Below are positions 8,874 through 17,551 of a DNA stretch of 64,000 nucleotides, piece after piece (position 1 is the stretch's first letter; every line of letters begins with the position of its first letter). Location: contig UQDV01000010.1 of assembly GCA_900539945.1 (NCBI GenBank), positions 7,235 to 71,234 on the forward strand, read 5' to 3'. Below the pieces are notes generated by a model that saw nothing but the letters and a program-made list of their open reading frames with translations, made no database searches and had not been told where the DNA came from. Source of the DNA: an uncultured Faecalibacterium sp. GTDB taxonomy: Bacteria > Bacillota > Clostridia > Oscillospirales > Ruminococcaceae. The translations under genes were made by a program, and so were the position numbers.

Positions 8874-8914
8874 AAAAATGCCTGTGCCACGGCCAAAAAG
8901 CACGCGGCACAGGC
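8874..8914 (-). terminator. Terminator of the MBOAT-DHHW unit
   Basis: GCCTGTGCC (8880-8888) pairs with GGCACAGGC (8906-8914). On the minus strand the stem is followed by ATTTTT. It separates the acyltransferase unit from the peptide genes. Confidence 0.75.
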
Positions 8915-8934
8915 AGAACAAACCGGGAAAACGC

Positions 8935-10104
8935 TCAGCCGGTCACACCGGCGCGGTAGAGATAGGGGTCGCTCTTGAAGCTGTCAAAGCTGTACAGCAC
9001 CAGGATCTGGTCATAATCGTTGTCGGCGATCAGCTGGTCCAGACCAAAGTTGTAGTTGCGGAAGTCCACCACGTCGATGTCGGCGTAATTGGCGGTGAGG
9101 TAGGGCACGAAACAGTTGGCGTAGCTGTCCTTGATGACAAGGATCTTTCCGGTGCCGTCGCCCTGCACCCGGCTCAGGCCGTTGTTGCCGTGCAGGAACA
9201 TGGCGTACTTGTCGTAGACGGTGAGCTTGTCGGTATCGTACAGGCCGGTGGCCTCGCCGTCTGTGGGCTGCCCGGCGGCCGTCACGTTGTAGATGGTCAG
9301 CTGGTTGGGCAGGTCGTACCAGGTGATGGTGTCCGGCACGGCGTTCCAGGTGCGGGCCTTGGAGTAGTGGGTGCCGTAGAAGCGATCTGCGGTCTGGGCC
9401 GTGTGGGCGGTGGTGTCAAAAGGCGTAAGGCCCAGGGCAGTGCACAGCTGCTGGTAGGCGTAATAAGCGCCCAGGCTCGTCCAGTGGTGGTCGGTGCGGT
9501 AATAGAGATACTCGCCCTTGTGGTCGGTCAGGGTTCCGCGCACATCCACAAAGCGGCCTCCGGCGGCCTGCACGGCGGCGCTGAGCGGATCAAGATAAGT
9601 GTTCTCGTCCAGCAGGGGCGCGTTGGCAGGTACGTTCTCCGGGTAGATGTCCGATGCAGCCGGGGCCAGCAGTACATTCACCTTGCCGGGGTATCGCTGA
9701 CAGAGGGATTCCACCGCAGAAGTATTCTTGGGCAGGGTGCGCTCCTCGCTGGAGAGCAGCCCGAAAGTGCGGGGGAACATCATGTGCTCCCTGCCCAGCA
9801 GGATGCCGCCGTTCTGCTCTTTCTGCAGCAGGGTGGTCTCCACCATGCTCTGCAGGCTGATCCACTGGTCGCGGCCGAATACCTGATCCTTGACGTACTT
9901 GGTGTAGGCGGTAAAGTAGCTGTTCAGCCCCTTGGCCGAGAGCTGCGTGAGGGCCGGGCGCTGGCTGAGGGTGGTATTCTCCAGCTCACTGTAGGCCCGG
10001 TCCGGGGTGATCAGATCCAGTGCGAACAGCCCCACAAAGAACAGGGTGAACACGATCAGCACCGGGTAGTGCAGCAGGGAAGATCTTTTTGCATGCTTGT
10101 CCAT
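8935..10104 (-). CDS. DHHW-family protein (AlgJ/AlgX-like), partner of the MBOAT O-acyltransferase
   Basis: The 389-aa product has one N-terminal membrane helix (about residues 12-32) followed by an extracytoplasmic SGNH-like domain. The naming motif YRTDHHWT is near residue 205, and a Ser-containing block, VIKDSYANCFVPYL, lies near residue 325; together they resemble the Ser/Asp/His elements of AlgJ and AlgX. Such proteins work with MBOAT proteins to move acyl groups, usually acetyl, onto cell-surface polysaccharides. The gene starts 14 bp after the MBOAT gene. The acceptor glycan is unknown. Confidence 0.82.
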   Translation of the reverse strand: MDKHAKRSSLLHYPVLIVFTLFFVGLFALDLITPDRAYSELENTTLSQRPALTQLSAKGLNSYFTAYTKYVKDQVFGRDQWISLQSMVETTLLQKEQNGGILLGREHMMFPRTFGLLSSEERTLPKNTSAVESLCQRYPGKVNVLLAPAASDIYPENVPANAPLLDENTYLDPLSAAVQAAGGRFVDVRGTLTDHKGEYLYYRTDHHWTSLGAYYAYQQLCTALGLTPFDTTAHTAQTADRFYGTHYSKARTWNAVPDTITWYDLPNQLTIYNVTAAGQPTDGEATGLYDTDKLTVYDKYAMFLHGNNGLSRVQGDGTGKILVIKDSYANCFVPYLTANYADIDVVDFRNYNFGLDQLIADNDYDQILVLYSFDSFKSDPYLYRAGVTG

Positions 10105-10118
10105 GGGTCACACCTCCC

Positions 10119-11537
10119 TCAGAAGTTGAAGTACAGGAACGGGCTGTTGGTGCTGCCCACCACATAGGCAGTGGAGACCACCAGCAGCAACAGGATGGTG
10201 GCGCAGCGGGTGATGACATTGCGCCGCAGGGTGTTCCAGATCTTTTCGATCAGCGGGGTGCAGCAGATCACACTGACGATGAGCAGGACGCCGTAGTTGC
10301 GCAGGAAATACAGCGGGGATACGCCGCCGGACGGGATGAACAGCTTCTGGAACAGCAGCCCGAAGCTCACGCCGGTGTCGTTGCCCACGAACATGGCCCA
10401 GCCCACCACCACGAGGAACAGGGTGTAGATGTGGGGCCACACTTTGCCCTTTTTGAGGTGGGGCAGCAGGAACAGCTTTTCAATGGCCAGCAGCACAAAG
10501 TAGTACAGGCCCCAGCAGATGAAGTTCCAGTTGGCACCATGCCAGATGCCGGTGAGCAGCTCCACAATGAACAGGTTTAGGATCTGCCGCTTCAGGCCCT
10601 TGCGGTTGCCGCCCAGCGGGATATACACATACTCCCGGAACCAGCCGGACAGGGTCATGTGCCAGCGACGCCAGAACTCGGTGATGGAAGCAGAGATATA
10701 CGGGTAATTGAAGTTTGCAGGGAAGTCGAAGCCCAGCATTTTGCCCATGCCGATGCCCATCATGGAATAGCCGGAGAAGTCGAAGTACAGCTGCAGGCTG
10801 TAGGCGATGATGCCCAGCCACACCAGCGGGGTGGAGGCGTTGGCCAGCCCCACAAAGGTGGTGGAAGGGCTGGCGGCCACGCCGATGATGTCGGTCCACA
10901 AGGCACCGATGGCGTCTGCCAGCAGCACCTTCTTGGCCAGACCGAAGGTGAACAGGGTCATGCCCTCTTCGATCTGCGACAGGGTGTAGCGGTGCTTGTA
11001 GACGTGCAGCTGATTCGATACATCGCGGTATTTCACGATGGGGCCCGCAATGAGCTGCGGGAACATGACCACATAGGCACCAAAGTCGATGATGTTGCGC
11101 TCGGCCTTCACATCCCGGCGGTAGACATCAATGGAGTAGGACAGGGTCTGGAAGGTGTAGAAGCTGATGCCCAGCGGCAGGGTGCCGATGCCCTGGATCT
11201 CGGCAAAGGCCGTGCCCAGCAGGGCATTGGCGCTGCGCAGCACGAAGTTTGCATACTTGAAGTAGAACAGCATGCCCAGGCTGCCGATGAGGGCGATGAG
11301 CAGAAAAACTTTGCGCAGGGCGGGCTTTGCGTCAAAATGCTCAATGGCAAGGCCGCAGACATAGTTGATGAGGATGAGGGCCACCATGACCGGGAAAAAA
11401 CGGACCTCGCCCCAGCAGTAAAACACAAGGCTGCAGAGGAACAGCACGGTGTTCTTGAGCTTTGCGGGCGCAAGGTAGTACAGCGCCAGCGTGATGGGCA
11501 AAAAGCGGAACAGGAAAATAATGGTGCTGAAAACCAA
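10119..11537 (-). CDS. MBOAT-family membrane-bound O-acyltransferase (AlgI/DltB-like)
   Basis: The 472-aa polytopic membrane protein carries the MBOAT core EFWRRWHMTLSGWFREYVYIPLGG near residue 290 and the conserved histidine segment TGIWHGANWNFI near residue 335. The family transfers acyl groups from the cytoplasm to an extracytoplasmic acceptor; AlgI acetylates alginate and DltB alanylates teichoic acid. No dltA, dltC or dltD is nearby, so the following DHHW gene points to polysaccharide O-acetylation. A DUF4358 lipoprotein gene lies upstream, beyond a terminator. Confidence 0.9.
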   Translation of the reverse strand: MVFSTIIFLFRFLPITLALYYLAPAKLKNTVLFLCSLVFYCWGEVRFFPVMVALILINYVCGLAIEHFDAKPALRKVFLLIALIGSLGMLFYFKYANFVLRSANALLGTAFAEIQGIGTLPLGISFYTFQTLSYSIDVYRRDVKAERNIIDFGAYVVMFPQLIAGPIVKYRDVSNQLHVYKHRYTLSQIEEGMTLFTFGLAKKVLLADAIGALWTDIIGVAASPSTTFVGLANASTPLVWLGIIAYSLQLYFDFSGYSMMGIGMGKMLGFDFPANFNYPYISASITEFWRRWHMTLSGWFREYVYIPLGGNRKGLKRQILNLFIVELLTGIWHGANWNFICWGLYYFVLLAIEKLFLLPHLKKGKVWPHIYTLFLVVVGWAMFVGNDTGVSFGLLFQKLFIPSGGVSPLYFLRNYGVLLIVSVICCTPLIEKIWNTLRRNVITRCATILLLLVVSTAYVVGSTNSPFLYFNF

Positions 11538-11563
11538 AGCGTCAGCCTCCTTTGTGCTTGCTC

Positions 11564-11593
11564 AAAAAAAGCCGATGCCGCAGCGGCACCGGC
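11564..11593 (-). terminator. Terminator after the DUF4358 lipoprotein gene
   Basis: On the minus strand, GCCGGTGCCG-CTG-CGGCATCGGC (10 bp with one G-U pair) is followed by seven T residues (plus-strand A-run 11564-11570). Read-through could still reach the MBOAT gene that starts at 11537. Confidence 0.85.
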
Positions 11594-11608
11594 TCGGATA
11601 AGATCAGA

Positions 11609-12184
11609 TCAGCTGTTCAGTGCGCTGTCCACGGCGCTGTCCAGATCGGCAGTGCACTCGTTGGAAGCGATGGCCATGACCACGCGGTTGTCCTTGAAGG
11701 CGATGACAGCGTTCTCCACGTTGCTCTGTGCCTGGGCAAACTCGGCGTAGTTGCCGTAGAAAGCCACCTGGTCCTGCTGGTAGGCGGTCAGCTGGTTGGC
11801 AATGTCCTCGGCCTTGCCGTCGGCAGCTTCGATCACCAGCACTAGGCCGGCGTCGCCGTTGTCGTTGCTCTTCACGCCCTTGTAGCTCACCACGTCCTCG
11901 GCCTGCAGACCGAAGTCGTACTCAATGTTCATGGCGGCGATCTCAAACTGGTTGGAGATGGGGTCTGCCTGCAGCAGGGCGTTGTAGATGCCGTCCAGAT
12001 CGGATGCACCGTTCTCTTCGGCAGCGGCGGAGCTCACGACGCTGGAAGCTGCCTGCGAAGAAGCAGCCGGGGCGGCGGAAGAAGCCGTGGAGGAAGAAGC
12101 GGAGGAGCCGCCGCAGCCGGTCAGCACAGCGGCAGACAGGATGGCGCAGACAGCCAGAGATGCAATTTTTGTGCGGTTTATCAT
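11609..12184 (-). CDS. DUF4358 domain-containing lipoprotein
   Basis: The 191-aa product has a lipoprotein signal peptide with lipobox LTGC (Cys24), a Ser/Ala-rich linker (about residues 25-58), and then a compact domain resembling DUF4358. It should be anchored to the outer face of the membrane. Genes of this family often sit beside MBOAT/DHHW acyltransferase genes in clostridia, as here, which suggests a role linked to cell-envelope modification. The function is unknown. The next gene downstream on the same strand is the MBOAT. Confidence 0.75.
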   Translation of the reverse strand: MINRTKIASLAVCAILSAAVLTGCGGSSASSSTASSAAPAASSQAASSVVSSAAAEENGASDLDGIYNALLQADPISNQFEIAAMNIEYDFGLQAEDVVSYKGVKSNDNGDAGLVLVIEAADGKAEDIANQLTAYQQDQVAFYGNYAEFAQAQSNVENAVIAFKDNRVVMAIASNECTADLDSAVDSALNS

Positions 12185-12325
12185 AAATTATTCCTTCTTT
12201 TGTTGAAATCATTCGTTCGGCTGCGGGTGTGTATGCGAACACCGGGCAGAACAGTATTATCTTACCATATCGGGGGGCAAAATGCAACGCGCAGGCACCC
12301 TTTTGCCAGCGGGTTTTACACATTC

Positions 12326-13174
12326 TTAACCGGTGACGGACTGCCCGGCGGCCAGCTTCTGCAAAACGGCAATGGCATCCTCAAAGCACAGGCCGCTCTG
12401 GCTGATAAGGGCGGCGTTTTCCGGCCCCACATAGCGCCAGTGCCACGGCTCGTAGGTGATCTCGGTGACGGCTTCGGCCTCCTTGGGGTAGCGCAGGATA
12501 AAGCCGTACTCCACCGCGTGCTGGCACAGCCAGCGGAAGGCAGTGGTATTCTCAAAGCCCTCGTCCAGGCTGGTGTGCTCCGGGGTGTTCAGGTCGGCGG
12601 CAAGGCCGGTGGCGTGCTCGGAGTAGCCCGGCGGGTTCACGATGGTGGCCGCTTTGGCCCGGGCGTCGGCTTCGCTGCAGCCCTGGTCGCGGTAATACTG
12701 GGTCTTGTTGTTGTAAAGCCTGGTCTGGTAGTCCACACTGCGGTAGCCGCTCTGCATCCGGATGTCCACACCGTCCTTCGCAGCGGCAGCCTGCATGGCA
12801 AAAAAGGCATCAGCGGCCTCGGTCTGCAGGTCCTTGTTGATGGCGGTGGAAGAACCGCATTTTTTGGTGGTGATGGTGTAGCCGTCCGCCAGCTTGTGGG
12901 TGTGGTTCACCAGCACCATGCGGGGGTCATCCAGCAGGGCCTGCGCCTGAGCGGCGGTCAGCAGGCCGTTTTCTGCGTCCGAGCTGCTGGCCGCGGGCCG
13001 CGATGCGGCAGACGATGCGGCGGCCTGCGGCTCCTGACTGAGCGCAAAGGCGATGCATCCGGCCACACAGCAGGCCAGCACGGTCAGGCAGAACAGGCGG
13101 CGGCCATGGCGGCGTCTGCGGCGGGGTGCGGGATGTGCGCTGGGGGAAGGCCGGGAAGAAGCGGAAGAACGCAT
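12326..13174 (-). CDS. D-alanyl-D-alanine carboxypeptidase, M15B (VanY/DacB-like) family
   Basis: The 282-aa product has a short basic N-terminus (RRRRRHGRR) and one membrane helix near residues 27-45. An Ala/Ser linker leads to an M15 peptidase domain with the zinc and catalytic motifs SGYRSVDYQTRLY, GYSEHATGLAADL and EPWHWRYVG. It would trim the terminal D-Ala from peptidoglycan stem peptides outside the membrane. The frame stays open to 13750, but ATG 13174 gives a normal signal-anchor protein and has a GAAGG site upstream. It is divergent from spoVAC. Confidence 0.88.
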   Translation of the reverse strand: MRSSASSRPSPSAHPAPRRRRRHGRRLFCLTVLACCVAGCIAFALSQEPQAAASSAASRPAASSSDAENGLLTAAQAQALLDDPRMVLVNHTHKLADGYTITTKKCGSSTAINKDLQTEAADAFFAMQAAAAKDGVDIRMQSGYRSVDYQTRLYNNKTQYYRDQGCSEADARAKAATIVNPPGYSEHATGLAADLNTPEHTSLDEGFENTTAFRWLCQHAVEYGFILRYPKEAEAVTEITYEPWHWRYVGPENAALISQSGLCFEDAIAVLQKLAAGQSVTG

Positions 13175-13247
13175 AACAGCAAACCTTCTTTCCAAAAACG
13201 GATAACATGCGGCCTGCCGGGGCAAGCTATGCCCGGAGGGGAGCACA

Positions 13248-13697
13248 ATGAAGATGACAGCACAGGAATATGCGCGCCGGGTGCGGCGCACAGGGCCGCA
13301 TTCGCCCCTGCTGGCCGACATCGCGTGGGCTTTTTGCGTGGGCGGCGGTATCTGCCTGCTGGGCGAGGTGCTGCGGCAGCGGTTTCTGGCCGCCGGAATA
13401 GAAACCGAGCTGGCCGGGACCCTGACCAGCTGCAGCCTGATCGCACTTTCGGCGGTGCTCACCACGCTGGGCTGGTACCAGAAGCTGGCCGCCCGGGCCG
13501 GGGCCGGGTCGCTGGTGCCCATCACCGGCTTTGCCAATGCGGTGGTCAGTGCGGCCATCGAGTTCAAAGCGGAAGGGCGGGTGCTGGGCACCGGAGCCAA
13601 GATGTTCACCATCGCCGGGCCGGTCATCGTATACGGCACGCTGGCGGCGGTGGTGTACGGCGCGGTGCTGTGGCTGAAAGGGCTGCTCCCTGTATAA
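13248..13697 (+). CDS. spoVAC: Stage V sporulation protein AC
   Basis: The 149-aa product has several membrane helices and the SpoVAC/SpoVAE-type segment AFCVGGGICLLGE near residue 27, plus PITGFANAVVSAAIEFKAEG in the middle. SpoVAC is part of the channel that moves dipicolinic acid into the forespore and acts as a mechanosensitive channel in germination. It is the first gene of spoVAC-spoVAD-spoVAE, with a GGAGGGGAG site before the ATG. The three-gene set is the usual clostridial minimum. Confidence 0.93.
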   Translation: MKMTAQEYARRVRRTGPHSPLLADIAWAFCVGGGICLLGEVLRQRFLAAGIETELAGTLTSCSLIALSAVLTTLGWYQKLAARAGAGSLVPITGFANAVVSAAIEFKAEGRVLGTGAKMFTIAGPVIVYGTLAAVVYGAVLWLKGLLPV

Positions 13698-13788
13698 TAC
13701 GATGCAGCCGGGCCGCAGATTGCACAGCGGCTCTCTATAGTATAGCACAACCCGGTGGATTTTTTGCCGGAAAGGAGAAATTTTGTTC

Positions 13789-14811
13789 ATGACACAACGA
13801 TGCGGCGACACACTGCTGTTCCGCACGCCGCCCGTGATCGCTGCGCAGGCGGCGGTGGGCGGCAAAAAGGAGGGGGAGGGCCCGCTGGCTGCAGCCTTTG
13901 ATGAGCTGAGCAGTGACAACCGGTTCGGCCAGAGCAGCTGGGAGGCGGCGGAAAAATACCTGCAGCTGCGGGCGGCCCGGCTCTGCCTGCAGAAGGCGCA
14001 GCTGCCCGAAGAAAAGGTCCGGCTGGTGCTGGCAGGGGACTTGCAGGCCCAGTGTACGGCCTCCGGTTATGCCATGCGGGAGTTGGGGGTACCCTTTGCC
14101 GGGGTGTTCGGGGCCTGCAGTACCATGGCGGAAACACTGGGTCTGGGGGCTGCGCTGTGTGCCTCCGGGGCGGCGGAGCACCTGCTGGCCATGGCGTCCA
14201 GCCATTTCTGTGCCGCCGAGCGGCAGTTCCGCACCCCGCTGAGCTACGGCGCTGTACGCACCCCCACCGCCCAGTGGACCGTAACGGCGGCAGGCTGCTG
14301 CCTGCTGCAGCCTGCCGGGCCGGGAGTGCCGATAGCGGCGGCCACCTTCGGCCGTGTGCAGGATTATCAGGTCCGGGACATCAACAACATGGGCGCGGCC
14401 ATGGCCCCGGCAGCCGCGTCCACCCTGCTGCATTATTTTGCTGATACCCACACCGAGCCGCAGGAATTCGACTGCATCTACACCGGGGACCTGGGGCAGG
14501 TGGGCAGCAGCCTGCTGCGGGAGCTGCTGGCGGCCGAGGGCCTGCTGGTGAAGAACCATGTGGATTGCGGCTGCATCCTGTTCGACGCTGCGGAACAGCA
14601 GGTGAAAAGCGGCGGTTCCGGGCCGGGCTGCTGTGCCGCGGTGCTGTGCGGGCACATCCTGCCCCGCCTGCTGCGCCGCAGCCAGAAGCGGGTGCTGTTC
14701 GTGGCCACCGGTGCCCTGATGAGTCAGACCACTTTTCTGCAGAAGGAGAGCATCCCGGCGGTGGCGCACCTTGTGGAGCTGCGCGCGCCGGAGAAGGAGA
14801 GCGGAGCATGA
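13789..14811 (+). CDS. spoVAD: Stage V sporulation protein AD
   Basis: The 340-aa product has a thiolase-like fold. Recognisable blocks are FRTPPVIAAQAAVGGKKEGEGPL at the N-terminus, FGACSTMAETLGLGA near residue 109 and the C-terminal VATGALMSQTTFLQKESIPAVAH. SpoVAD binds dipicolinic acid and is needed for its uptake by the forespore. A TTG at 13783 is an alternative start; ATG 13789 is preferred because its start codon is stronger, although its spacing to AAAGGAG is a little long. The stop overlaps the spoVAE start (ATGA). Confidence 0.94.
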   Translation: MTQRCGDTLLFRTPPVIAAQAAVGGKKEGEGPLAAAFDELSSDNRFGQSSWEAAEKYLQLRAARLCLQKAQLPEEKVRLVLAGDLQAQCTASGYAMRELGVPFAGVFGACSTMAETLGLGAALCASGAAEHLLAMASSHFCAAERQFRTPLSYGAVRTPTAQWTVTAAGCCLLQPAGPGVPIAAATFGRVQDYQVRDINNMGAAMAPAAASTLLHYFADTHTEPQEFDCIYTGDLGQVGSSLLRELLAAEGLLVKNHVDCGCILFDAAEQQVKSGGSGPGCCAAVLCGHILPRLLRRSQKRVLFVATGALMSQTTFLQKESIPAVAHLVELRAPEKESGA

Positions 14812-15164
14812 ATTATTTCTGGGCGTTCTGTGTGGGCGGCGGCATCTGTGTGGTGGGGCAGCTGCTCATCGACCTCACCGGCCTGACCCCGGCCCGCATC
14901 CTCACGGGTTATGTGGTGGCCGGGGTGGTGCTGTCGGCCATCGGGTGGTATGCCCCGCTGGCCGAGTTTGCAGGCTGCGGGGCCACAGTGCCGCTGCTGG
15001 GCTTCGGCCACCTGCTGGCAAAAGGGGTGCGCACCGCACTGGAGGAAGAGGGAGCCGTGGGCATCCTCACTGGCGGGCTCACTGCCGCTGCGGCCGGCAT
15101 TACCACCAGCCTTGTGTGCGGCGTGGTGTGCTCCTGGGTGGGCAAGAGCCACGACCAGAACTGA
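14808..15164 (+). CDS. spoVAE: Stage V sporulation protein AE (SpoVAEb)
   Basis: The 118-aa membrane protein has four predicted hydrophobic segments and the AFCVGGGICVVGQLLID motif shared with SpoVAC, plus LGFGHLLAKGVRTALEEEG in the middle. It completes the SpoVA dipicolinate channel. It overlaps the end of spoVAD by four bases, so the two are probably coupled in translation. A sigma-A-like promoter for the tetR gene follows almost at once. Confidence 0.93.
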   Translation: MNYFWAFCVGGGICVVGQLLIDLTGLTPARILTGYVVAGVVLSAIGWYAPLAEFAGCGATVPLLGFGHLLAKGVRTALEEEGAVGILTGGLTAAAAGITTSLVCGVVCSWVGKSHDQN

Positions 15165-15172
15165 AAAAAGGC

Positions 15173-15225
15173 TTGACAGGACGGCGCGGCGGGTGTATGC
15201 TAAAGATACAGACCGGCGGTCTGTA
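15173..15225 (+). promoter_or_regulatory. tetR promoter and operator 1
   Basis: TTGACA (15173-15178), 17 bp and TATGCT (15196-15201) form a sigma-A promoter. A 19-bp palindrome, TACAGACCGGCGGTCTGTA (15207-15225), covers the expected transcription start. The same half-sites occur before the MFS gene, which strongly suggests this TetR represses both units. Confidence 0.85.
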
Positions 15226-15240
15226 AAGGGGGACGAGCAG

Positions 15241-15879
15241 ATGCCGCGCAACAAATATCCGGAACAGACGGTGGAAAAGATCCTGGATGCCGCCGCCGCA
15301 CTCTTTGCGGAAAAGGGCTACCAGAGCACCACTTTGCAGGACATCATCGACGCCACGGGACTTTCCAAGGGGGCGGTGTACCATCATTTCCGCTCCAAGG
15401 AGGAGATCGCCCGGAAGGTGGGCGACCGCATGGGGGATGAGATGTGGGAGCCGCTGCGCCGCATCCGGGAAGCAGCGGGCCTGACCGGCCTGCAGAAGCT
15501 GCAGGCAGTGTTTGCGATGTCCTTTGCAGGGGACCGGCAGCAGCGCATGGGCCGCACTTTGCCGCACCTGACCGATGACCCGTATTTTCTGGTACTGGAG
15601 TGGCAGAGCATCGAGGAACGTCTGGTGCCGGAGTGCATTGCGCCCCTTGTCCGGCAGGGCGTGGCCGATGGCAGCATCCATACCGGAGACCCCGATGCAC
15701 TGGCCGGTGCGCTGTTCTTTCTGGCCGATCTGTGGCTGCCGCCCCAGAGCCGCCCTACGACTCGCACGCAGCAGCGAGCACGCAACCGGGTCTTTCAGCA
15801 GATGACAAGGGCGCTGGGGCTGGACCTGCTCACGGAGGAACAGGCCCTTCAGCTGGAAGAACTGTGCCCGGAGAAATAA
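15241..15879 (+). CDS. TetR/AcrR-family transcriptional regulator
   Basis: The 212-aa product has an N-terminal helix-turn-helix (about residues 10-55, with GYQSTTLQDIIDATGLSKGAVYHHFRSKEEI, the TetR signature) and a variable C-terminal ligand-binding domain. The ATG at 15241 was chosen because the HTH starts just after it and the operator lies upstream. It likely represses itself and the MFS exporter that follows, since both have the palindrome TACAGACC-N3-GGTCTGTA. The inducing compound is unknown, probably a toxic substrate of the pump. Confidence 0.9.
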   Translation: MPRNKYPEQTVEKILDAAAALFAEKGYQSTTLQDIIDATGLSKGAVYHHFRSKEEIARKVGDRMGDEMWEPLRRIREAAGLTGLQKLQAVFAMSFAGDRQQRMGRTLPHLTDDPYFLVLEWQSIEERLVPECIAPLVRQGVADGSIHTGDPDALAGALFFLADLWLPPQSRPTTRTQQRARNRVFQQMTRALGLDLLTEEQALQLEELCPEK

Positions 15880-15892
15880 CAGAAAAAGAATC

Positions 15893-15915
15893 GGCGGAGA
15901 AAGCTCCGCCTTTTT
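15893..15915 (+). terminator. Terminator between tetR and the MFS gene
   Basis: GGCGGAG (15893-15899), loop AAAG, CTCCGCC (15904-15910) and five T residues. It separates the two genes into units that are each controlled by their own operator. Confidence 0.8.
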
Positions 15916-15923
15916 CAGATGAT

Positions 15924-15946
15924 TTTACAGACCAATGGTCTGTAAA
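15924..15946 (+). promoter_or_regulatory. Operator 2, before the MFS exporter
   Basis: The perfect palindrome TTTACAGACC-AAT-GGTCTGTAAA (10-bp arms) lies 22 bp before the MFS start. It shares TACAGACC-N3-GGTCTGTA with operator 1 at 15207-15225. Confidence 0.87.
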
Positions 15947-15967
15947 TGGAAAAGAAAGGATGATACG

Positions 15968-17176
15968 ATGGGACCATTTGTACAGGTGGTACTGGGGCAG
16001 ATCATTTCGCTGTTCGGCAATGCGGCGCTGCGGTTCGTGCTGCCGCTGATCCTGCTGCGACAGACCGGTTCGGCGGCGGTGTACGGTGCGGCGACTGCGC
16101 TGGCACTGCTTCCAGCGCTGGCCGGGACACTGGCCGGAGGCGTTCTGGCTGACCGCTGCCGCAAGGCGCGGCTCATGGCGGCGCTGGACCTTGCTGCCGC
16201 CGGGCTTGCATTGGGTGCCGCAGCCTCCGCCGACGACCTGCCGGTAGTTCTGTGGGCACCGGCGGCACTCTGTGCGCTTTATGCGCTGCAGGGGCTGTAT
16301 CAGCCGGTGGTGCGGGCCAGCCTGCCGTTGCTGCTGGCGGGAGACCGCCTTGTGCAGGGCAATGCGGTAATCCAATTGGTCGATACGCTGGACGAGCTGC
16401 TGGGGCCCTTGCTGGGCAGTGTGCTGCTGGGTGTGATGGGGCTGGGGCCCCTGCTGGTGCTGTGTGGGGCCTGCTTTGCCGCTTCCGCTCTGTTGGAGTG
16501 GCAGATCCGCATCCCCGGCGACCGGCCGCAGCCACGCACGCAAGGAAAACCGGATTTTGCGGCAGACCTGCGGGAGAGCCTTACTTATCTGTACCACAGC
16601 CGGCCGGAATTGCTGCGGCTGGCGGGCATCATGGCGTTGGTGAACCTTGTGGAGATCCCGGCGGTGGTAGTGGGCATCCCGGTGGTGATCGTGCAGTACC
16701 TGGGGCAGAGCGATGCTGTGCTGGGGGCCGTTCAGGCCGTGTTGAGCGTGGGCGGCCTTGCAGGCGGAGCGCTGGCAGGCCGCAGCCGACACCCACTGTC
16801 CGACCGGCAGGCCCTGGGACTTCTGCTGGGCATTGCCGGGCTGTGCGCCGCCATGGGCGTCGTGCTCTGGGTACCACCGCTTGCCTGCGGCGGGGTGGCC
16901 CTGTGCGGGTTTGGGGTGATGGCCGCCGCTATGCGGTTCAATGTGTGGTTCTTTGCCCGGCTGCAGGCGGTGCTGCCGCAGGCACAGCTGGGCCGGGTGA
17001 CCGGCTGTACAATGGCGCTGGCCAGCCTGACCCAGCCGGTAGGGCAGGCCGTGTACGGGGTACTGTTTGATGTGTTTTCCGCCTGTCCGGCAGGGGTGCT
17101 GCTGGGGGCCGGTGCCGTGTCGGCGGTGTTTCTGACCGGCGCGATGCGCCATGAGACCGAAAAACGCCCCGGCTGA
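15968..17176 (+). CDS. MFS transporter, probable drug/metabolite exporter
   Basis: The 402-aa product has about 12 hydrophobic helices. The loop between helices 2 and 3 reads GGVLADRCRKARLM, the MFS motif-A pattern, and the protein resembles the EntS/macrolide-efflux branch. It should export a small molecule by proton antiport at the cytoplasmic membrane. ATG 15968 is preferred over an in-frame start at 15935 because the latter lies within the operator. The twin operators tie its expression to the upstream TetR protein. Substrate unknown. Confidence 0.87.
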   Translation: MGPFVQVVLGQIISLFGNAALRFVLPLILLRQTGSAAVYGAATALALLPALAGTLAGGVLADRCRKARLMAALDLAAAGLALGAAASADDLPVVLWAPAALCALYALQGLYQPVVRASLPLLLAGDRLVQGNAVIQLVDTLDELLGPLLGSVLLGVMGLGPLLVLCGACFAASALLEWQIRIPGDRPQPRTQGKPDFAADLRESLTYLYHSRPELLRLAGIMALVNLVEIPAVVVGIPVVIVQYLGQSDAVLGAVQAVLSVGGLAGGALAGRSRHPLSDRQALGLLLGIAGLCAAMGVVLWVPPLACGGVALCGFGVMAAAMRFNVWFFARLQAVLPQAQLGRVTGCTMALASLTQPVGQAVYGVLFDVFSACPAGVLLGAGAVSAVFLTGAMRHETEKRPG

Positions 17177-17275
17177 CAGTTCAGCCTGGGTGCGGGAAAT
17201 CGGTCTGGCTGCCATCCTTCGCCTTGTTTTTCAACAGCTCTGCGCTAGAATGTGGAAAACAGGAGGCGATGAACG

Positions 17276-17545
17276 ATGAAACACCGCTGGATGACCCTTT
17301 TGTGGGAGCTGTGGGCCGCGCAGCTGCTGTGCACGGCGGCGGCAATGCTGCCCGGCAGCCGGGTGTGCACGATGCCGGGGCTGGCGCTGCCTGCGCTGGG
17401 TCTTGCGGCGGCGGTGCCCACGGCCTGGTTTGTGTGGGGCGTGTGGGCGGAACCGCCCCTGCCGCTGCCGCCGGAACAGCTGCTGGAACCGCCCCGGACA
17501 CTGGACCCAGCCACCCTGCTGGACCTGCCGGAGCCGGTGGCGTAA
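17276..17545 (+). CDS. Small hypothetical membrane protein
   Basis: The 89-aa product has two hydrophobic stretches (about residues 8-25 and 33-56) and a proline-rich tail (EPPLPLPPEQLLEPPRTLDP). AGGAGG is nine bases before the ATG, and a terminator follows the stop codon, which supports a real gene. The family is not recognised and the neighbours (the MFS exporter and the convergent rpsT) give no clue. Confidence 0.5.
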   Translation: MKHRWMTLLWELWAAQLLCTAAAMLPGSRVCTMPGLALPALGLAAAVPTAWFVWGVWAEPPLPLPPEQLLEPPRTLDPATLLDLPEPVA

Positions 17546-17551
17546 AAAACA

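Noticed and set aside
12326-13750. 474-codon version of the carboxypeptidase
   Set aside because: The first 192 codons lie opposite spoVAC and have no signal or family match; the anchored enzyme starts at 13174.
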